Shown: piece after piece, positions 9,480 to 23,656 of the stretch
Numbering within the stretch: position 1 is the first letter of the stretch
Layout of the letters: each line of letters begins with the position of its first letter
Notes under the pieces: model-generated
Databases searched by the model: none
What the model saw: only the letters and a program-made list of their open reading frames with translations
What the model was told of the DNA's origin: nothing
Program-made: the position numbers and the translations under genes
Assembly (NCBI GenBank): GCA_963573305.1
Contig: OY754339.1
Location: 5,007,941 to 5,071,940 of the forward strand
Direction of reading: 5' to 3'
DNA: 64,000 nucleotides
Source: Pyrrhosoma nymphula
Lineage: Eukaryota; Arthropoda; Insecta; Odonata; Coenagrionidae

Positions 9480-12400
9480 AATCATATTGTACTCCACCAT
9501 TTTGTTGAGTCTAATTTAATTTTCACTGTAGAATTTGCTCCCAGAGTGATGCCCAGAGCATAATAAATATATATATATTCTATTCTATACTCAACGACTC
9601 ATTAGAGAAAACGACATTACGGAGTGTTTCATTCCGTCAAGACTCCAAATTGAGACGACCTCTTTTCTGTTCCCCTAAATTAAAACAGCCACCGTTGTCG
9701 GATTATATTCAGCCCAACGGAGAGGAAGATCCACGGCCTGTCGGCGACCCGATTAGCAGAGGATTTTATTCAGATTCTTCGGCGTCGCTGCGATGTCCCT
9801 CTCTTAGTCTCTCCTCGAGGACTTGGGGGGGTGGGCGGGAGGGAGGCAAGGACGATCTCTGACGCTGCGGATTAATACAGAGGGACGAGGGAAGCCAATG
9901 CATCAACTAGGGAGTGGAGGAGATTTTTAAGAATAAAGTGCAAATGTTATGTCGGGACTGAATTTTCTCACCCAGAAGAATGATTGAGAGACAATGTATT
10001 TTTTAAATCGAAAGATAGTGAAAGGAAACAGGCGATGATTAAAAGTGGCTCCATAGCTCTAAACGACGCTGTGATGAAGTCTATACTCACAGAAGTTACT
10101 AGGAGACAGGCAGCAGACAGTCATGGGTGGTGGCAATGGCGGGGTTGCTAATGTAGACGTGATCGCCTCGAAGAATAGCATCCAATATTAAAATATTACC
10201 GGGAGAAGCAGGAGTAACGCCACTTCCTGCCGTGGAGGGCGTGGAGCTACCTTCAAATTTGATCCGAAGCAGTACACCGTGGGACCAGCTGATCCTGGCA
10301 GTCAGACCAACAACATAATGTGTAAATGGTGTGGCTATATTCACGCAAAAGATCTAAGTCTGAGTCTTGCTGAAGGAAAGGTCGGTGCGAGATGAGAAAA
10401 TATAACAAATAATAAAGAATACTACAATTTCCAACTGCATTGTTTATATTCAGCATGGTACAACTGGCATTTACTGCGATTAACGAGCACCATACTTGTT
10501 TCCAATCAACTGCCGGTCAATTCAACATTATGACGATTGATCATTTGACCATTGTCACTAACGACATTCGGCAACTGGAATTCGAAATCATATTCGGCAA
10601 CCTGGGTAGAAATAGTTGCCATGGTCGGTGTCAACCGAGCATTCGCGTTACTAATTCTTACCCTGGGAATGTATTGCCATGGTAAAAAGCTAATAATGCA
10701 AACAATTAAGTTTTTTACAACAACAATAAGGAGGTTCAAGCGTGAAATAACTTTAACATCAACGAATTCATATTGTTGCTACTTATAGACAAACGTATCC
10801 TTTGCTTGATTTGGACGACAAAATTCTGCCTCTCCGTGGTATGTTTTTCGCATTTAAACTTGTAATTACATGGCACTAAAAGTAAGCAAGGGTTTAACAC
10901 GAGGAAGAATAGAATTTTTTTATCTAATAAAATTCAATACTGGCGAAAAAAATGTTAATAAAAAGTGAATTATCCCAATGCATTGAATGTTGATACTACT
11001 AGAAGGCACCAATACCGCTTAGTTTCACTATTAATAGCAAACAACTGCTGGAATTGAAGTCAAGATGTTTTAGTTCAATAGAAATGGCGCTACAGTCGGC
11101 TCATGTGGCCAGAAAATGTGCAAATTATAATTAAAATATAAATCATAATTATTTAATTAATTATAAAAACTAAATAATTATAAATATAATAGTCGAATAA
11201 TCTGCAAATTATGTATAGAAATTTTGTTTCCTAAGAACTAGGGACTGCAATTAGTGAAAGCAATATATTTGACACAATACAAGAGAGAAGGTGGAAATAT
11301 ATTTTTTTTTTTGACTCACGCAGTCGCGGCGGATCCTCCTTCAATGGCATTGTTTGAATTTTTCGAGATTGTGACTTCTTAATTCCGTCATAGTTGAACC
11401 TCGGATACCCCGAGGTCTTATCAGAATAGAGCACCAGAGTCAGCTACAAGGATAGCTCGCATGTCCGCATAGCGTAGCATAGCGAAGAGCTCCCCTCCAA
11501 GAAAGAACAAACGACGAATCGCTTCCGCGCGCATTCAAAATGGCCGCTTCAGGATCCACCCTCGGGGAAATTAATTGGACGGTTTGAGATGAGCACCTTC
11601 TCCCCCACGGATCGAAGCCAAATAGCTCCCACACGCTCGTATCTAGCTGTAGCGCTGGGTGGCATATGATTCCTTTCTCAATCGATCGATTTTTATTTTT
11701 TTCCCAAAGCGAGAGAGTAAAAAATGCAAGTCGAATTATTCCCGAGAAATTATTTCCCTTTTCTTTATTCCCCCCTTTCGAATCGAGAAGTCCACTTGCA
11801 TCGGAGAATCTCTGCGGGGAGCGTACAGGGCGTGGTGGAGGGCGTGGAAAAGGATGTTGGCGGTCGCCGACGGGATTCCATCCGGAGATTCCAACTACTC
11901 CCTCGCCACGCCAATCGCGAACGAATGGCTTCCCTTCACTCAACCTATCACTCAAACGGCGTCCATCCACTATACACGCAAAAAATGATGTGAACTTTTT
12001 AGATGCATCATTCGCACTCAAATCATTCGATTGGATAGGCTATCTCCCTCACACGTTTCCAATAGAATAGGAAGGGTTCTAAAAACGGCGCCAATTAGGT
12101 AACAAATTAGGAGCTAAATTTACGTTATTCCATGAAAAAGTGAGTTATACCAATTAATATAAAAGATCATTTACGAGAATTATTCTTTTATTCAATAACG
12201 TTTCAAAGAATAATTAAAAAGAATAGTTTTTGTTTGATATTTTCTTATTTTAGACCAGAGCAAGGAATTGTAAAGGAAAATTTCGTCAGTTCAGAGATTT
12301 AAGAATATTTTTCAAAACTTTTTAGAACATGAAATTTCAGGCTGTTCCCCTGAAAATGAGTGTTACGCTTCCAATTCGATATCCAGCGTCAAGCAACATT

Positions 12401-14525
12401 TTTACTCAAAAAGACACATCTTCCCTAAAGAACGTAAACTTCCATTGAACTAGTAATTGTGTGTGTTACTGTATCATTGCTATTTTCATCATTAGATTCT
12501 CAGTTTGACGATTTCAATGATCAAAGCAGCTTACAGCGTCAATATCATCGTGGTCAGAAAGCTTACATTCTTCACATTACTCGCAGAGTGGTGATTTAAA
12601 ATGCGAATCCTCATTAAAATTCCGTAAAGCTATCGTTTGATCGACAAATGTAGGCATAACTTTTAAAATTGAAGTAGATTAAAGAAATAAATATGCAAAA
12701 AGCAGTATGATACGTCGTTCGATTCTTGATAAACCACGTAAGCACTCCGATGACTGGAATTGATTTTGATCATTTACAACTGCCTTCACGTAGGTGATGT
12801 AGATTTAATAGAATACAGAACATTTAATAAACCATCCCCTACTACAAAAAGCACAGCGAGAGATGCAGTAGTATTAATTTCTCATCGTTTTCAAAACTCT
12901 CTGCACGAGGCTAATTCACGAATCAGCTCACATTCTAATTCTCCAAACGCAAACACGTAATTAAACTAATTCGCTGCACGCCGTCTGGCTTTGAGGGTCG
13001 CCACCAGACGAGAAGGAGCCTAGCGGGACTACGGGTGGAGAAGAGGAAAACGGCCGAAGAGAGAAAAGCAAGGGGAAGGAAGCAGGAAGGGCCGAGGAGA
13101 GGTCGTGAAATTGTTCGCTGGGCCTCGCCGCAAAGCACAGCTCGCTCGCTAACCAACTCGCCCCCTCTCCGCTCTTGCCATCCATGCAAAGTGGCCTGTA
13201 CTGCAAAGAGACGAGTGCGAAAAGAAGGGCGGCGAGGGTAATGTGGACGTGAATGCATGGGTGGATACAATTACGGTATACGAAATATATTTTACCGGTC
13301 GGGGGGGTACGAAGTTACAATGTATGTTTTCCCAAATATTTTTCGTGACTTCACAGGAACAACTTCCATTTCACACCGCTTTTCTCTTTGAAACGTGGCT
13401 TAAAAAAACCCTAAACATTTCATGAAAAACCTCACACCTCTACGAGTAACCCTGTTTTTCAACTAAAATATTAAATATAGACGCGTTCGCATCTTTCTCA
13501 TGTTAACATGACATGTTTCCCTGTTATTTTTAGAATTAAAATGTTTCCCCAAATGTGGTTAGAAATAACGATTTTTCTCCCAGTATTTTTCGCTTTATCA
13601 TATGAACCACTTCCGCATAACATCTCTATACTAATCCAAAATGCGTAAACAATCAACGTCTTAGAATACTTTGCGATAGGAAACAACCCACTTCCTGTTA
13701 GTAGATTTAAATTAATATTGATATGACGTTTTCCAACACTAAAAAACCACTTCGATGGAAACAAACCACTTCGTACAGTTTTCTAACCTTTTGCTACTAT
13801 TAGTACTACGTTTTTAGACATCATCTACAGGTACGGTCCTGTAATATGTAAATATGATGCAACAGAGTTGTCCTCGTGCTTCTACTCAATGGTTATCCGT
13901 AAGTAGTACGAGGTATTGCATTTCAAATCTCCAGGATAGGTTATGTTCCCATAACATCTAGCCTGACACGGTTATTTCTCGGCGTGTGCATTCAAATTTT
14001 TCCATGATTTTCCCTCTTAACTTTAAAATGTAAAATAGAAGCAATTCCGGTCTTTTGCATGATGTGAAGATACCAAATATTTCCACGCGTCGGGTCACAA
14101 ATTCTGATAATCCTCACCTATTGATCGCTCGTGTATTCGATCTAGTTTCCCGTCACACCTCATTTCCCTTTCAATGCAATTGAAAAATTCAACACTCCAT
14201 CTAAACCCGCTGACTCAAAACTTTCAAAGTGTGCACTTTCCAACTCCAAAACATATTAAAAAAAACAATTCAGGTTCTTGCAATGGCAATGGTTTTTTCG
14301 TCTCACCATTCTTCACTATGCATGCCCCATATTTAAATGAAGCATTATCGAAATACATATACGTAAAAATACGGGGTATTTCGTTTCATGCCTGACGTAT
14401 AAAAATTACTCCTCCAGTGAATGAGGCACGAATTCGCGATATGAAATATTTTCTTTCCAAACCAGTGCGGTAAATTAAAGTGAACTTAAGTAAAGAGAGG
14501 CCGTTTGCAATTTTCCATCCCGTCT
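9480..14525. other. Intergenic, stop-poor islands without recognisable genes
   Basis: Minus-strand frames at 10099-10344 and 10506-10739 have protein-like composition, but I recognise no domain and see no clear exon borders. About 11115-11200 is nearly pure A and T. The region 11440-12021 is open in one minus and three plus frames at once, which argues for base composition rather than coding. About 12960-13240 is a GC-rich island of the same kind. Confidence 0.45.
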
Positions 14526-14571
14526 TTGTGTCCAAGAATATTAAAATCTTGTGTCCAAGAATATTAAAATC
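14526..14571 (+). repeat. Tandem duplication of 23 bp
   Basis: Two identical adjacent 23-base units (14526-14548 and 14549-14571), each starting TTGTGTCCAAGAATATTAAA. It looks like a recent slippage or repair duplication. Confidence 0.9.
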
Positions 14572-14699
14572 AGACTCCATTTACTGAAATCCACTACGGA
14601 AAATTTTCCACCACCATACGCCTGATATCGTTGAATCACCGGGGAAGTACTTGCAGTAAAATTATTTTTAACAGTACGAAATAAGAATAAAAATATATC

Positions 14700-14700
<1 letters not shown>

Positions 14701-14769
<69 letters not shown>
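14701..14769. repeat. (TA)n microsatellite, about 34 units
   Basis: An uninterrupted run of alternating T and A over 69 bases. It produces an artefactual Tyr-Ile open frame on the minus strand. Such runs can extrude cruciforms, and their length in an assembly is often unreliable. Confidence 0.95.
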
Positions 14770-14772
<3 letters not shown>

Positions 14773-17700
14773 GCTGTCCTCGATGAAAGCACACGTGCGA
14801 TGTTCATGGGTGCCCAGGGCGAAACTTAACCGAAAGCGCGACGGAAATTTTCACTTGAGCGTTGACCTACATCCCTCCCCGTTAGGAGGAGCTTGCGGGA
14901 GAGTCTGCAAAACGGAGAGGTTGTGTGGGTGGGCCAGACTGGGAGGGAAGGAAGAGGGGGAGGTAGGAGGGGAGGAAGGAGGGGAGGGAAGGTGGAAATG
15001 TGAGGGGAAGAGGTGAGGAGTTTGAGGCAGCTGAAAAGGAGATCACCGGTATAACGACAGGGCATTGTACCTCGACGCACTCATACGTCTCGCATCATCA
15101 CGTCTTAACAATCTCAATGGCCACTTGCAGTGCCGGTAGATTAACCTAAAAAAAAGGTAACGGATTTAAGAGCGTTCATGATTAAAAATGGCTTGGACTG
15201 TACCTCCAACTGTTCTCATTTCATTTACGACATACATGCTAAGCGTGTATTTCCGTGATGTTTGGAAAATCAATCGGTTTTAAGATGGCTGGCAAAGCAT
15301 TGTTTATATTTCTGTGGTAAGATGGCTAAATATAATATGCCATGTTTTTCAAATTTTACAGGAGAGCAATTTTAAAGTTTAGTAGACTCTGAAAAATCAA
15401 AATCTCAAAGTTTAGGTGTTAGGTACTTTTCGTAATAGATGTAAAAAACGGTTGTTTTCATATATTTGTTTAACTTTCCCCCAACTCCACTAGCACCACG
15501 AATCCAAAGGTATGCATAACTCAATTTCGAAAAAAATAGACATATCATATTTCGCCATCTTATTCACTCTCTTCATGCTTTCCTCCCATGATAAGAGAAT
15601 TCAACAAATGACTGACAAAGAGGCGCAAAACACTACTGCGACACATTGCGCCCTTCCTTAATTTTACGCTAGTTGAAATTCGACCGAACCCTACGCAATT
15701 TATTTCCGTGACGGGTTTCACACTGAGCCTGAACGTCAACACTTCATTACCTAAGCTAATTTGAAATTTACTCTTTGTATGACCTGGTCATCGAATGCTA
15801 CCCATATGATTAACCATATAATTAACTGCATCTTTCTATTCTTTCCTATCCCATACTAAATTCTATCCTGAAAATCATCCTCTTCGGCCCCCTCTTTGTT
15901 TGCATATCGGTATTTCGGCATACATCCTACCTCCCTTCATCCAGATAGCCTCTTCTTTATCATACCATTTCAAAAGCTTACTCATCATGCTTCTATCTAC
16001 TCTCGGCCTACAGAATATGAGATTCAAAAACATGGATTCAGAAAGTGAGAAATCAATGTATGTATAAAAGTCCATGTTCCAGCATCATTCCGAACGGATG
16101 AAGCAATTATCTTGTCAATTAGCATACATATCTACTCTTAGAAAGGCCGCTGGGCTCCAAGGACCGGAAAGGGCTCTTTGTGGGTATTGGATGACTCCCA
16201 TTACAAAAGCATTGGATTATTAACAAATTTTTCTTTGTTTTTGCCTTTTTAAAATTACTATCACTCAAGATTGGGATTTTTTGTATCAGATGACTGAAAT
16301 AATGACGTTTTTAAATTCATGCATTCAAATGTCGTATACGCTTTGCTTTTGTCTTAAAATTTAGTTTTTGGAACCAAAATCGTCAATTTTTGCAGTAATA
16401 CAACAAAATTACATTGAGATTTTAGTTGGGCTATTGTTCACCCCAACCTCTCCTTGTGTGGTTTGTGACTTCTAGATAACATATGCATTTTGAGTGTCAC
16501 AATGGGTGTATTCCTTCAATCTTATGCAACAATATTATTATTTCTTTTCTTCCCGTTGAAATTAAACGGTTGCCAAATACTATCAAGGTTCTTAAGGACG
16601 AATTAATAAACATTTATAGTTCCAATATTGAAACAAGAAACATTGCATTATTTAAATAGCGTCTCAATTTCACAACAAATTATTTAAAAATGACTCATGG
16701 TAAATAGGACAACTTATAAGTAACGTAAATAATAGATCCTGAAGCGTTAGGTACCCAGTGAAGCTAGCCTGTATTTGGGGCGCCATCATTTATCGGGACG
16801 TCCGCGAAAGTAATCTTAACAACTTAGAGGGTACTTGCTCAACTAGAAAAATAAAAAAAAAATATAGGAAAACTATAGATAAACTTCCAAACAAGGTTTT
16901 AAATTAAAAACATATCAAAATCAGTTTGCCATAGCATGAGAAATATCGTCTCCTAACACGTAAGATAAAACATTTTTCGCAGAAAGAAATTAAAAAAAGC
17001 TTTCCCATGTATCAATAATCATTTTATAATGTGCCTTGAGTAAAACAATTTTATTAATCGTCTGAATTTTTTGCGGTAACAGAAAGAAAATGATATGCCT
17101 CGTAAGATACATAGCAACGCTTAAATACTGCTACGATGGGGCTTGGTAACGCATAAAAAGTTCTACTTATGTTGTATGGGCGTGACTTTTCAGATATTTT
17201 AGTAGTACTACCACGCCTTCCGTATAATAGCTTCAGTATTTGATAAATATACATATATAAAGGAGAGACAAGCTCAGAGTTGAGCGGTTCTCATAGTCGG
17301 AAGATGTAATAAAAAATATACAAGTGATGCGAAATAAATTGTAGAAGATAAAAATATGTTACGCTTTGAAGCGAGACCAAGTGAGCGAAGAATGGGGGTC
17401 TGATTTCGAGTATACAACCCGGCCGCGGCGGGGAGGAGGCAATTTCCCCGCGGGTCATCTTCTGTCAAGAGTTCAAAAGGGCAAAGGGCTTACGTCGCAG
17501 GACGAGAGATTATGACGACTTAACGCTGGAAAGGGGGAACCCCACGGCGTCGAATCCAACAGCGAGGCATTTCCACGTATCCGAAGTCATCCGTGAACGA
17601 CGGCATCTTCATCGTCACGCAATCAATAAGAGACCAGAAACATTTATCGGATTCCGTTATCCTCGTATTCTCAGAGAGGTAATTCCCAAACTGATTGACG

Positions 17701-20007
17701 CGCAAAGGAATGTGCTGTCGCTTTGACGCAAATGAAATGTAAATACACCTACATCGGTCGTATTTAGTAGAAAGGTTACATGATGTGACGTAATAAATTA
17801 CTTCGTAATGTTCCACGTGCAGTTTTTTTGGTTCTGACTACGGTTTTAGCAACAAAATGTCATTGTAAATTAGAAAGAGAATAAACGACTAGGATTTTAG
17901 TGACAAAATCCCAGTGTTAATGAAATAAAGTGATAATAATTCGACCCTTGACAGTAAAAATGAGTGAATGAAAACGCAATCGGAGCCATTTGATCTCTGC
18001 TAGAAAAATTGATACTATTCAATATTTTTTTTTTTCATTTCATCTTCTACCAGTATGATGAGTGTGTGAGGGTAGACTGAAGTGACAACAAATTTGATTG
18101 CCAATAGTGTCGTCATGTAAATATGCGCAATAAAATTATGAAATAAATAAAAATATTGCGGTTTTAATTGCGTGAGAATGCCTAACAATAGTGAGTTCAG
18201 ATTACTAATAAATAACATAAGCCGTCATTCACGATGAATACACCTTTCAATGATGGATAAAATAAGAGTAATATGAGACACAGGGATGCGACAATGCATG
18301 ACTGAGAGAAAACAGAGTAAAAAAGAGTGTCAGAAATGATAATGAGAACCGCAAAGGAGAATACATTACGAGAAGTGACTGCATTCATTCCATTCCAAAT
18401 CGGCTTTGCTGCCATTAAATAAGAATCATTACGGCAGCGTTCTTTCTTCGAGGCGTGGAGTCGCTGAAGATATGTATAGTGGTTAAGACAAAGGTGTTAG
18501 ATGCTCGATTGCAAGAGAACAATTAAGGCGCGCCGTTAAGATTCACCTTCTAAGTTTTTATAACGAAGACAATCTCGGGAAAAACGTAGCAAATTCAAAA
18601 AGAGACGAAAATTTCAATTTAATATTATTATATTTCCAGTTCTGGTGTGAGGTAGAAGGTAAATATGGATATAAAAATCTTCGCAATACAAAAGGGTTTG
18701 TTAAATTGGGGTGAAATAAAGGGGGCGACACAATAGTCGACAGTTCTCTGAATCCTTCACGAGTATCAAGGAGTGTTTGTTGGTGAATCCTCATTAAAGC
18801 GACCCCTATCCCTTTCGGCGCCTTTCCCATATTTAATTCCCATACTTTAACCCATAATGCACACCGCAAGCTTCAAATTCCTCCGCAAAAATAACAATGG
18901 AGCATTTTGAACAATTACGGATTGCTTAAAAATGAATTACATTCGGTAACATGTGCTATCATAGAATTGCACCTCAACTCTCGACTCCAAATTTGGCTAA
19001 TTTTGTACAACCAATGCGATTCATTGTGCATTATTTACGCATAGAAATTTTATGCATGCTAAAACGCAGCGTGACGTCATCTCCCATACTGCTTGCAGCT
19101 GTTTCTATGTTCATAAATGTCTTTCGGTTTCGAAAAAGGAAATATTCATCAGTTCTTACGATTTTACTGATGCAATATTGGGAATAATTCGTTGGTGATG
19201 GCAACAGGGTTCATCCAAAGCATGATCCAATCAGAGATAACAATCCCAAATGAGGTCACAGCCCAGGAAACATTGAGATTCAGTGTTTCAGCCCAGAAAT
19301 TACTTTTCGAATTTTGTTCAACGATAACTCATTTAATAACAAACTAAGATTTGTAACTCTGCTCGTTTGAAGTATGTTAAATTTTTGTATGCTCGTTTTT
19401 CTAAAATGAACATTTCCAAATAGGTACTCTTCTCACTGATGCAACGTCGGGAAAAATTATATCCCGTGACTCGAATTTATCCTGATGATTTTCTCCTGTT
19501 CAATGCGTATAGACGGAGGGGGGGGGGGGGGCGTGAAGAGAAAATCAACTCGTTAATGCCATGGGGTGGATTGAAAAAAAAACTAATCATCGTTCGAAAC
19601 GGTTGGAGGAAATATTTATCTATACATATTTTTTTTCCTTCCTTTTGAAGGGCGTGTAGCTCGTTATGGCCATACGCTCGAGAGATGAAACCGATGCGGA
19701 GAGCAAGCATATACCTACGTAAGCCGCTCGCTCAGGGTTGCCCTCACTCACTCATTCAATTCATTCACGGCAGAATGAAGCCCTACTCCTCTCGAAACCT
19801 CGACGCACACACTCGAAATGTTCTCCACTCTCCCTCGGGGAATTTTAACGAAGCGGAAATGTTCGGGACTACATCTCAGAAACTCACCGATAATGTACAG
19901 CGTAATATTTCCAGTGCCATCACGAAGATTCAAAAGCGATGGAATTTTGCCATTCCATATTCGTCGAAACTGAATTACGGTTAGTTAAGGAGCGGGTTTA
20001 GAAAGAT
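14770..20007. other. Intergenic, no gene seen
   Basis: A purine-rich G/A tract lies at about 14940-15020, and a run of 14 G occurs at 19518-19531. Otherwise this is AT-rich sequence with short, unrecognisable open frames. Confidence 0.5.
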
Positions 20008-20054
20008 AGTTAATGAAATTTAAATGCCACTAGAAACATGTAATTAATTGAAAA
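20008..20054 (+). repeat. Diverged direct repeat, left copy
   Basis: The pattern TTAATGNAATTTAAA, GCCANTAGANACATG is shared with 20471-20518. The two copies bracket the foldback element at 20092-20286. Confidence 0.55.
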
Positions 20055-20091
20055 GTTGGTTTCAAATAAACGAACTAAAGACTATTTTTCT

Positions 20092-20286
20092 ATTCAGGCT
20101 TTTGGTTCAGCGAGTAATTATTTAATATTTTGCAACAGTTTCGTCGTGATATGCTGCCGGCTTCTTCGGGCTTTTAAGAACAATATTTTGTTGTTGTTCT
20201 TAAAAGCCCGAAGAAGCCGGCGGCATATCGAGGCGAAACTGTTGCAAAATATTAAATAATTACTCGCAGATCCAAAAGCCTGACTA
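20092..20286. mobile_element. Foldback / MITE-like palindrome, about 195 bp
   Basis: Two arms of about 90 bases (near 20092-20183 and 20194-20286) are inverted copies separated by only about 10 bases. They share CAGGCTTTTGG, GCGAGTAATTATTTAATA, TTTTGCAACAGTTTCG and GCCGGCTTCTTCGGGCTTTT. There are a few mismatches, mainly near the outer ends and around TCGTCGTGATATG. It encodes no protein. It could be a foldback element or the result of an inverted duplication. No target-site duplication is evident. Confidence 0.8.
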
Positions 20287-20470
20287 GCAAGATATACAAT
20301 GAATGCGAAAATCTACAAAAAAAGAACTTAAGTCTAGTAACTTAAATACTAGACGGGCGTAGTTGTAGGCAATGGATCAAAAGTGCAGAACTAGTCACTA
20401 GTAAAAAAAACGCACCTATTTAAAAATCACGTAACGCCTTTTCTTTAAAATATGGTTTTGAGGAGTGCTT
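20287..20470. other. Spacer between the palindrome and the second flanking repeat
   Basis: No gene or repeat recognised. Confidence 0.4.
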
Positions 20471-20518
20471 CGTTAATGGAATTTAAACGCCATTAGATAC
20501 ATGCAACTATGTGATAAG
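20471..20518 (+). repeat. Diverged direct repeat, right copy
   Basis: Partner of 20008-20054, in the same orientation about 460 bases away. Confidence 0.55.
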
Positions 20519-22329
20519 TGTACGTCAAATTAACACGTAGTAAAAGTAATTGTTTACTCCTTAAAAGTATGACTGTTTCAAAATGCTTTTATCTAAAATG
20601 TATTGAATTAAACGGGGAAAAATAAATCTCTGAATATGCTGATAAATTCCAATTTATATTACTGATACTTTTCTGCAAAAGTTCATCGTACGAAGATTAA
20701 ACTTTTAACTTTCTTCAGGATTCTTTTGAAAAAAAAACAAGAAGTAACCCATAAACGACAGATCTGACAGGTAAATCCAGACGCTCAGCAAACTTTTCGA
20801 AGTATTTCTTTCCGCATTTTACCAAATCAAACACCCGGATGAAAGATTTGACGTCAGCACTTGCGATTAAATTCATATCTGTTCGCACCAGCAGTTTGAA
20901 AACACTCACCAGCAGAGTGCAAACGCATGACAACCAGACTAATAGTCTGCGCCAATAATTGACGTCTGTACTGACAGTTATTTCGTTCTGAAGAGAGTGG
21001 TAAGGAGGTAATAAACTATAGTATCTTTTTCTCCCAATAATACATCTCTGCGCACAGCTAGAAGGTGATTAGGATATTAGGGATACATTTGTTTTCACCA
21101 AAATAAGACACTCAATGAAACGTATATTGTATTGATTTTTCAAGCATAAATATATTTGAGGCATGAAAAATAAAATAGAAATAACAATAGCATGTTGAAT
21201 AAATGCATCGAAATTATGTATTTATTCATCAAAACATGTCCAAAGTTGATAAATGTTTACAGGAAAACCAATATTGTTCCATTAAACTCCATCATTTTTG
21301 ATTGAATGATTTACTATTGCATCATTCGATCAATAATGCTGGAGTGCTTCAAAATAAGTATATTTCACAGCTCTATAGCTTATGGAACTTCAGTAGGCGC
21401 TGGGCGAAAAACCCCCCCAAAGCAATATGCATTTCATTTTCAACAACTTTTCGAGATGCAAAACAATTTTCACTGCCAACTAAAATGTCATCTCAGGAAG
21501 GTACCAAAAAGAGCTGGTAAACGAGTACGTACTTTAATTTATTCCAAGAAAAATAAGTCTGAAGGGTCTGTCAAATTCACCTTGCCTCGCAAACTAGCTC
21601 ACCAGCCTAAGTGCTCGAGAAAATCCAGCGTTTAGCCGCTATTAAATAAGAGCATTTTAGAAAATTTAATCCGTTGCAAACGAATGGTGCTCCAAGTTGA
21701 TCGTTACTTTAAACAAGGAAAAATATTTCCTCGCTCAGTTTTTCCCAAACGCTGCCGGGCGTGAAACTCGAATCTTTAATTTTCCTTATGTTAATCATTA
21801 AAATGTGTCAATTTCGTTACAAAGAATGACATTATCAACTTCTTCACGGTTTTCAAAGGCCATGACTTTTAAACCACATCTTGACATAAATTCGTTACGT
21901 CCATCGCGGTAGATGGGCAGTAGATCCTATGGTGGCAAAGAAAAAAAAGTTCAGTGCTTTGAAAATGAGTAGGAATGCTTCCTCAATGTAGGGGACAACG
22001 AAAGACCCTCTTCAGGGGACTATATTTTTTTGGGGCAGTATATACATTATTGTTTTCTTTCTTCTTCGCTGATGAAATATTGGCGGAGCTTTGTTTGATG
22101 TTTACAAAAATAGTGAAAATCGACCGCTTAGTTACGCCACTATTTAAAAAAGTATACATTTCTTTCAGTAAATAAAACTAATGCCGAATGCTGTACGATA
22201 CGCATACGAACGAAAACATTCGTCAGGAAATTTTCGTTAGCAAACGAGATTAATTTTCGAAAGTTCCACTTCAAACGTTAACGAGTAAACCGGAACGTAT
22301 GAGGACGTAATCTTAAAAACAAAATTTCT
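20519..22329. other. Intergenic, no gene seen
   Basis: AT-rich sequence with short open frames only. The longest (21306-21635) has no recognisable domain. Confidence 0.5.
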
Positions 22330-22395
22330 TCGTCACGGCGCAGCGAAGGATTCGAACCTCTGTAGCATAAGCTGCTCCTACGGCAGGGCTCCGGG
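22330..22395 (-). repeat. tRNA-like B-box remnant
   Basis: On the minus strand a perfect B box GGTTCGAATCC follows TATGCTACAGA. I could not form an acceptor stem or a full cloverleaf. A decayed tRNA-derived SINE head or tRNA pseudogene is more likely than a working tRNA. Confidence 0.3.
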
Positions 22396-23656
22396 GTGTC
22401 CCACGCCAACAGAATGCGCAGCTCAATCAATCAGGGTCCAAACCCTTTTCCTCAGAGCGACGAGCTCATCAATCTCTCAGACCGAACACAAGGAGAGGGG
22501 ATAGGAGGAGGAGCCTTTACCCCCTCCTCCCCATCCACCTCCTCATGTCACGACCTCCTCATTCTCCCCCACCATCATCCCCTCCATCCATGCATTAGCA
22601 AACTACTCTCCCTGCTGCTGCGACAACCTCCCCCCCCCCCATCAACTTTCTCCCAAAATCATCCCTCCAGTCCAAACCCGACATTAAAATACTCCCCGCG
22701 CACGCCACCAAAGTACTACATCTACCTAACGGATACAGGTAGATTCCAACAACAATAAATGCAACGACACCGTTGTGAGTGCAGCATTGATGATAAATTT
22801 AAAATTTACCTTTTTAATTGCATTTTTCACAGCGAATGAAGTGCAGCCCAGGAAGTGGTTTCGTCTGAAAGAAGAAATGATGAAAATGAATTAGAAACAA
22901 GTCCTCAGTCCACACCGTTAGTCTGTTTATTAAATATTATAAATGATATAGATATTACTATACAGTTTTCCTTAGCATTTTTAAAGGAAGAATGCACATA
23001 CATTATAAATAATTGCATAAAATAAGCCACACGTTATTGTCTACATCCCATAATCTCTTAATGGAGTATATAATGTTAATCTTGACTTGGGCTCAAACTG
23101 AGTGGAGTTATTTATTAGTTTATAGCTCTCAAATTTATCGTCGGAACAATTATTGTTTCTGTATCATCTGTTCTATACCAACTCCCATGAGCAATAAGCT
23201 ATGTGAGAATATTTGAAAAAGAATCAGGTAACACTTGCCTTTCCTGGGGTGGAGTAGGTACATACAATATTTTGCCGAGTTGCTACTTTGTTTCAATGCT
23301 TTCTCTTCCAATTAATATGGATGCTGAAGTCATTATTTGCAATGCAACACCTAATATAGCTAGCTTAACTATTGTCGGATACTTATTTATTTCCTGCAGA
23401 GTGCCGCGTCCATTAAGACGCTATGTGACTTCATGCGTGACATCACTGTTTGAACAATAATACTAAAAAATACTGACGTAGCCATACCAATGACATCAAT
23501 TTTTATTTGAATACGCGTCCTTCAAAAATTTAAAATGATTGATACTGATTTGGGGACATTTAATATTCAAATAAATTAAAGTCATCTGAACAAAAAGGGG
23601 TTTCGACAAAACCGAGTAGCTTTGCTTTTCTAGTTGCGTAAGACCGTGTTCAAGTT
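22396..23656. other. Intergenic with a C-rich patch
   Basis: About 22500-22690 is C-rich and gives a proline- and serine-rich open frame of no recognisable identity. The rest is AT-rich. Confidence 0.5.

Noticed and set aside
11440..12021. Longest open frame in the window (193 codons, minus strand)
   Set aside because: Three plus-strand frames are open over the same bases, the sequence is GC-rich, no domain is visible, and the first codons follow no clear start context. Base composition explains it.
14541..14807. Tyr-Ile repeat protein on the minus strand
   Set aside because: Artefact of the (TA)n microsatellite.
22330..22395. Functional tRNA gene
   Set aside because: Good B box but no acceptor stem or acceptable D arm at tRNA distances.
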